NCBI GenBank assembly: GCA_910577645.1
Contig: CAJTOL010000041.1
Coordinates: 1-23,623 of the forward strand
Direction: 5' to 3'
DNA length: 23,623 nt
Source: an uncultured Lachnospiraceae bacterium
GTDB taxonomy: Bacteria > Bacillota > Clostridia > Lachnospirales > Lachnospiraceae
Position 1 is the stretch's first letter. Each line of letters starts with the position of its first letter. The position numbers and the translations under genes are program-made. The notes beneath the pieces are model-generated. The model saw only the letters and a program-made list of their open reading frames with translations. It did not search any database and was not told the DNA's origin. Positions 20,565 through 23,623 of this stretch are shown here, piece by piece.

Positions 20565-21935
20565 TTGGATGGAACCGTTATGTTAAAAGACCTTTATATT
20601 TTAATGTTTAAAAATTTACTTTTTGTTATGTCTCTGTCAGGGACAGTTGTTTTTGTTTTCTATCTGTTGTTGTACCCTTTCATGAAGCCGTATGTTTCTT
20701 TGAAATGGAAATACAGGATATTAAAGATAGCAATGATGTTTTATCTGATTCCCTTTCCATTGTGCAAATATTATGTATGGGGATTCATTTATGACCATTT
20801 TTACTGGATATGGGAAATAGCCAGCCGATATGAACCTGCGGTGATGAACACAGAGTACATTATTGTTGCCGGTAAAGATTCCATAAAACTGTCGCCAAAA
20901 GTTCAGAGCATTTATGTGGCAGTATCCTTTATCGTGCTGATTTCTTTTTTTATATTGGGGAAGCAGATCACCCAATATCGGAAGATGAAACAAATATGTT
21001 TTTCAGATTGGGGAAAACCGGCGGACGAAGGATTGGAGAGATTATTTTCCCAGAAGAAGGCCATGCTGAACATAAAAAGAGATGTAAAATTTATCTGCTC
21101 TGAATACTGTAAGTCTCCAATCACAGGCGGAATATGGCCCCCAACAATAGTATTTCCAATGTGGGATAAGGATAGTATGGCGGATGAAGAGCTGTGTGGA
21201 TATATGATAAAACATGAACTGGTACATATAAAGCATAATGATGTGCTGATAAAATTAACAGGTTTATTGGTGGTAGCAGTCCACTGGTTTAACCCCTTTT
21301 CATATTTGCTCCTTGGTGAACTTTCTGCCGTCAGCGAGATGTACAGCGACAGCGTGGTAATGGAGGGAAAAGGAGAAGAGGAGCGCAGAAAATATGGGGA
21401 ATTATTGTTAAAACTAATTACAGAAAATGTGCCTTTCCATAACAGGCAGTTTGAGGTTGGGTTTGCAAACTTTAGAAAAAAGAATATGTATAAAAGGAGA
21501 ATTTTAGAAATGAAAAGGAATAAAAAATATAAGGTATTTTTATCCATAATCATGACCGCTTTTATCTGCATGGCCGGAGGGATTACTGTTTTTGCATATC
21601 ATCCGCCGGATACAATTACCGATGAAAGTGACGAAGAAGATGATTCAACAGAATTCTTTATTACAACAGAACCAACGCCGCCGGAAAAACTGCTGTCCGA
21701 CTATTTTGCAGTTTCAGAGGATGGAACTTTTTATGATCTCTGTCTTACAGACGAAACAGTCAGGAAGGTTTGTGAGCATAATTATTTAATTTCCACAGAG
21801 GTAAAAAAACACACAAGGGACAGCAAAGGCGGCTGTATGATGAAAACTTATGAAGGCCTTAAATGCACAAAATGTATGGATATAAAATCAGGGAATTTGC
21901 TGAGTACACTTACTTATGTGTCTTGCCCCCATTAA
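20565..21935 (+). CDS. M56 (BlaR1/MecR1-like) membrane metalloprotease with Cys/His-rich tail
   Basis: TTG 20565 lies about 7 nt after AGGGAAAG and gives 456 residues; ATG 20580 is the alternative. Membrane helices are seen near 14-36, 52-74, 115-136, 234-252 and 323-345. The zinc protease motif HELVH (His217, Glu218, His221) and a downstream Glu in AVSEMYSDS are those of family M56. The usual extracellular penicillin-binding sensor is missing. Instead, the last 110 residues contain an acidic linker and a small domain with Cys403-x-His405, Cys424, Cys434-x2-Cys437 and Cys454-Pro-His456, which could bind zinc. No BlaI-type repressor gene is visible on either side. The next gene follows after 39 bp and is probably co-transcribed. 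Confidence 0.85.
   Translation: MDGTVMLKDLYILMFKNLLFVMSLSGTVVFVFYLLLYPFMKPYVSLKWKYRILKIAMMFYLIPFPLCKYYVWGFIYDHFYWIWEIASRYEPAVMNTEYIIVAGKDSIKLSPKVQSIYVAVSFIVLISFFILGKQITQYRKMKQICFSDWGKPADEGLERLFSQKKAMLNIKRDVKFICSEYCKSPITGGIWPPTIVFPMWDKDSMADEELCGYMIKHELVHIKHNDVLIKLTGLLVVAVHWFNPFSYLLLGELSAVSEMYSDSVVMEGKGEEERRKYGELLLKLITENVPFHNRQFEVGFANFRKKNMYKRRILEMKRNKKYKVFLSIIMTAFICMAGGITVFAYHPPDTITDESDEEDDSTEFFITTEPTPPEKLLSDYFAVSEDGTFYDLCLTDETVRKVCEHNYLISTEVKKHTRDSKGGCMMKTYEGLKCTKCMDIKSGNLLSTLTYVSCPH
21827..21894 (+). repeat. M56 tail segment, complete copy of a local duplication
   Basis: This part of the M56 gene codes for the CxxC region of the tail domain. Its second, decayed copy lies at 22849-22903. The best block, 21857-21894, matches 22866-22903 at 35 of 38 positions. 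Confidence 0.8.
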
Positions 21936-21974
21936 CAATCTAAATGAAAAATCTTAAAAGGAGTGTATAGGGAA

Positions 21975-22865
21975 ATGAGGATTAATAATGTAACCAATAA
22001 CTTTTATTCCAAAGCCAATTCCGCCCCCGAATGCTCAGGAGGAAAATTTGCTGAAAGCTTGGAATTAAAAAAAAGAGAGATGGATGAAAAAAATGCCAGG
22101 GACAGTTATGTAAGCGGAACGGGCAGTACACAGGCGAATATGCCGGTCAGGTTCCGCGGAACCCATCAGGAGCGTTTTGAACAATTGGAAAAGCTTAATG
22201 CAGAAACAAACTGGAGATTATTAAGTGATGCCGAAAAGGTAAAATTAATGACAGATCGCTACCGGGCAGCTTTCAAGGATTTTGATATTGTTATGTCCGG
22301 ATTATATAACACATTATTTATACCTTCATATGAAGAAATAGGGGACCACTATGGACAGGAATTTGATAAATACTTATCGAAAGACGGGGAGGCGCCGTTA
22401 CAGTCCGGCATTGAGGTCGGCTATAAAGAAGCTTATTATGGAAATCTTACAGATGATGAAATACGGGCGGAAATTATGGACAAATATAAAGATTCAAATA
22501 CTATGGAATCAAAGTATTTGATGATGTATGAAATGGTTCGGTGCGGTTTTACAAAAAATGGCGAGCTGGATGTTCTGTATTCTATGGATATGCAGATATA
22601 CGAACAAGTAGAAAATGCTAATAAAATAGCGCTCTATGGCACAAATATGTCCATCAGTCAACATCCTCGCTTTGCACAAATGTTTATGGAATATGCAAAA
22701 GGTATTGGAGAAGGAAAAAATTATACCCCTAATTGGACTTTGGTAATAAGGGAAGTTCAAAACTCGTACCATGCTGATACTCCCAATTATGAAGAACTTA
22801 TAGATGGTATGGATGACTTTTTAGATGAAATTTTGAAGAATCAGTCACAGGCGACTGTACTATGA
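21975..22865 (+). CDS. Protein of unknown function, possibly with altered C-terminus
   Basis: ATG 21975 (296 residues) follows AAAAGGAG at 11 nt; an in-frame GTG at 21963 overlaps that site. It opens MRINNVTNNFYSKANSAPEC, a polar, Asn-rich head without a signal peptide, then a charged helical linker. The body (about 60-290) is helical with HQERFEQLEKLNAETNWRLL, FIPSYEEIGDHYGQEFDKYL and AEIMDKYKDSNTMESKYLMM. The head recalls small Firmicutes DUF families (DUF3879/DUF4885 in style), but I cannot assign it. The final codons (ending QATVL) read into the duplicated M56 fragment, so the natural end was probably different. Co-transcription with the M56 gene suggests a link. Confidence 0.75.
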   Translation: MRINNVTNNFYSKANSAPECSGGKFAESLELKKREMDEKNARDSYVSGTGSTQANMPVRFRGTHQERFEQLEKLNAETNWRLLSDAEKVKLMTDRYRAAFKDFDIVMSGLYNTLFIPSYEEIGDHYGQEFDKYLSKDGEAPLQSGIEVGYKEAYYGNLTDDEIRAEIMDKYKDSNTMESKYLMMYEMVRCGFTKNGELDVLYSMDMQIYEQVENANKIALYGTNMSISQHPRFAQMFMEYAKGIGEGKNYTPNWTLVIREVQNSYHADTPNYEELIDGMDDFLDEILKNQSQATVL

Positions 22866-22903
22866 CCTTAAATGCACAAAATGTACGGATATAAGATTAG
22901 GGA
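22849..22903 (+). pseudogene. Decayed second copy of the M56 tail coding sequence
   Basis: 22866-22903 matches 21857-21894 at 35 of 38 bases and would read LKCTKCTDIRLG against LKCTKCMDIKSG. An 11-bp block (22849-22859 against 21827-21837, 10 of 11 identical) aligns just upstream, with about ten bases and then three bases missing between them. After 22903 similarity ends. It is the scar of a deleted second M56-like gene or a tail-domain duplicate, now joined to the end of the preceding coding region. Confidence 0.75.
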
Positions 22904-23074
22904 GCATTTTTGATGGCAGGAGGATATGTTTATTTAAATTCTCCAGATTCTAATGCGAAATAAAATATAAGGAGAAGATTTGTTATTGTAAAATAACAAC
23001 CGATATCATTATCTTCTCTTGACAAAGGGAAACAGAAAACTAATAACATAATAGGCTGTCAACCTTACACAAAG

Positions 23075-23107
23075 CACCGCTTCCAACAAAATCGGAGCGG
23101 TGTTTTT
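23075..23107 (+). terminator. Terminator
   Basis: CACCGCTTC (23075-23083) pairs with GGAGCGGTG (23094-23102) with one G-U pair and a 10-nt loop, followed by TTTTT. It would end transcripts coming from the M56 unit. Confidence 0.75.
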
Positions 23108-23185
23108 GTATGTGTTCTGGACATCGTGACCAGAAGCGCCCCCGCCCGTTTTCACCGTTCCGTCCACGGAGTCTCTGCCGGATTT

Positions 23186-23318
23186 ATCCCCCGTCGCCGC
23201 GCCACCCATAGCACAGCCGGGGCTGCCTGTCAAGGGCAAAGCCGCCGCTGCGCGGCGGTGCTCCGCACCCTTGACTGGCTGTCCCGGCTGTGCTACCTCC
23301 CAAGGCGCGACGGGGGAT
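23186..23318. repeat. Nested GC-rich inverted repeats (long imperfect hairpin)
   Basis: Four pairs of arms share one centre: ATCCCCCGTCGC (23186-23197) with 23307-23318 (12 of 12), TAGCACAGCCGGG (23209-23221) with 23283-23295 (13 of 13), GTCAAGGG (23229-23236) with 23268-23275 (8 of 8), and CCGCCGC (23242-23248) with GCGGCGG (23252-23258). As RNA or single-stranded DNA this would fold into one rod of about 133 nt. Confidence 0.85.
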
Positions 23319-23336
23319 ATATCCTCCAGAGCCGCC

Positions 23337-23360
23337 CCCTTTCCCTGGATAGGGAAAGGG
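23337..23360. repeat. Second perfect hairpin beside the long one
   Basis: CCCTTTCCCT (23337-23346) and AGGGAAAGGG (23351-23360) are perfect 10-bp arms with a GGAT tetraloop, 18 bp to the right of the long hairpin. Confidence 0.8.
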
Positions 23361-23552
23361 CGGGGGGATAGGGTCGAACCGCTTCCCCTCAAATCGCTTT
23401 CTTTTCCAAAGCTGATGTGTGGACAATTAGCAATTTCAATTCCTTGCCCCGCAAGGGTTTCCGGCCCCGGTTCTTTGAGGGGTGGTATAGTATCATTCCC
23501 CAGGCCCAATTCACTAAAATACTGTCAACATCTGAATTTACAGGAGGTATCT

Positions 23553-23623
23553 ATGAGCGGTAAAAAATCAGCGTCTTACGGCCCCCAAAACCAGTCAACG
23601 CTGGTCGCTGGGAAAAAACGTGT
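23553..23623 (+). CDS. Start of a probable serine recombinase (3' end outside window)
   Basis: ATG 23553 follows CAGGAGGT at 4-5 nt. Only 23 residues are visible: MSGKKSASYGPQNQSTLVAG then KKR, with the last two bases (GT) fitting Val. Large serine recombinases of Clostridia mobile elements often have a short polar head leading to a basic KKRVAAYCRVSTD-type start of the catalytic domain, and the visible part fits that head. The catalytic Ser would lie beyond the edge, so identity is a guess from memory. A structured GC-rich leader upstream is in keeping with a mobile element. Confidence 0.45.
   Translation, partial: MSGKKSASYGPQNQSTLVAGKKR

Larger units (their letters stand above)
22904..23552. 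other. Gene-free stretch with structured, partly GC-rich DNA
   Basis: No supported gene lies here. A small hairpin, TTGTTAT/ATAACAA, sits at 22980-22999, a terminator at 23075-23107, and a GC-rich block of nested inverted repeats at 23186-23360. The last 200 bp lead into the ribosome binding site at 23541-23548. Base composition of 23110-23370 is much richer in GC than either side, suggesting a different origin. Confidence 0.6.

Noticed and set aside
20912..21571. Reverse-strand hydrophobic open frame opposite the M56 gene
   Set aside because: The hydrophobic pattern mirrors the membrane helices of the real gene; no start signals.
23009..23509. Reverse-strand open frame of 166 codons near the right end
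   Set aside because: The GC-rich block has few stop codons by chance; the product is Gly/Ala/Pro-rich with no domain, and the DNA is explained by nested inverted repeats and a terminator.
1..23623. CRISPR arrays, tRNA, rRNA genes or complete insertion sequences
   Set aside because: I saw no regularly spaced direct repeats, no cloverleaf or rRNA sequence and no transposase with matching terminal repeats in the window.

Overview
The window looks like chromosome of a low-to-mid GC Clostridia, most likely a gut Lachnospiraceae. The evidence is the gene order (radical SAM pair, RNase G/E, rplU, prp, rpmA, obg, yhbY, nadD, yqeK, rsfS), an L27 precursor with a cleavable N-terminus beside the Prp protease, a clostridial-type single-chain PurL, strong AGGAGG ribosome binding sites and TTGACA/TATAAT promoters. 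This family call is inference from layout and style; no rRNA or other marker gene is present to fix the species.

Region 1 (1-4284) is accessory DNA in decay. It holds the 3' end of an ABC-2-type permease, a membrane-anchored small protein converging on a lipoprotein, a C-terminal gene fragment before a strong terminator, and a YefM/YoeB-type toxin-antitoxin pair. The toxin is broken by an in-frame TGA exactly at the catalytic-Arg codon. Then come a small reverse-strand gene wrecked by two frameshifts and a stop, and the truncated head of a secreted surface protein.

Region 2 (4285-14973) is a tightly packed forward-strand housekeeping block. It contains a B12-type radical SAM protein and its DUF2344 partner, RNase G/E, a promoter plus probable L21 leader, L21, Prp, L27, Obg, YhbY, NadD, YqeK, RsfS, and a Rad3/XPD-type helicase carrying an N-terminal RecB-like nuclease domain. 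The common themes are ribosome assembly, RNA processing and nucleotide metabolism.

Region 3 (14957-20439) has a reverse-strand LysR regulator divergent from a short sigma-70-like protein that keeps the core-RNAP-binding region but has lost most of the DNA-recognition parts. The large purL gene follows and ends at a 24-bp stem terminator.

Region 4 (20440-23623) is accessory again. An M56/BlaR1-type membrane metalloprotease, with no BlaI partner visible and an unusual Cys/His-rich extracellular tail, is followed by a 296-residue protein of unknown function. The last bases of that gene run into a decayed second copy of the coding sequence for the M56 tail. After a GC-rich, heavily self-complementary stretch, the window ends on the first 23 residues of what is probably a serine recombinase, the edge of a mobile element.

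The least explained items are the sigma-like protein next to purL, the M56/unknown-protein module with its duplicated scar, the nuclease-helicase fusion, the radical SAM pair beside RNase G/E, and the structured DNA before the recombinase.
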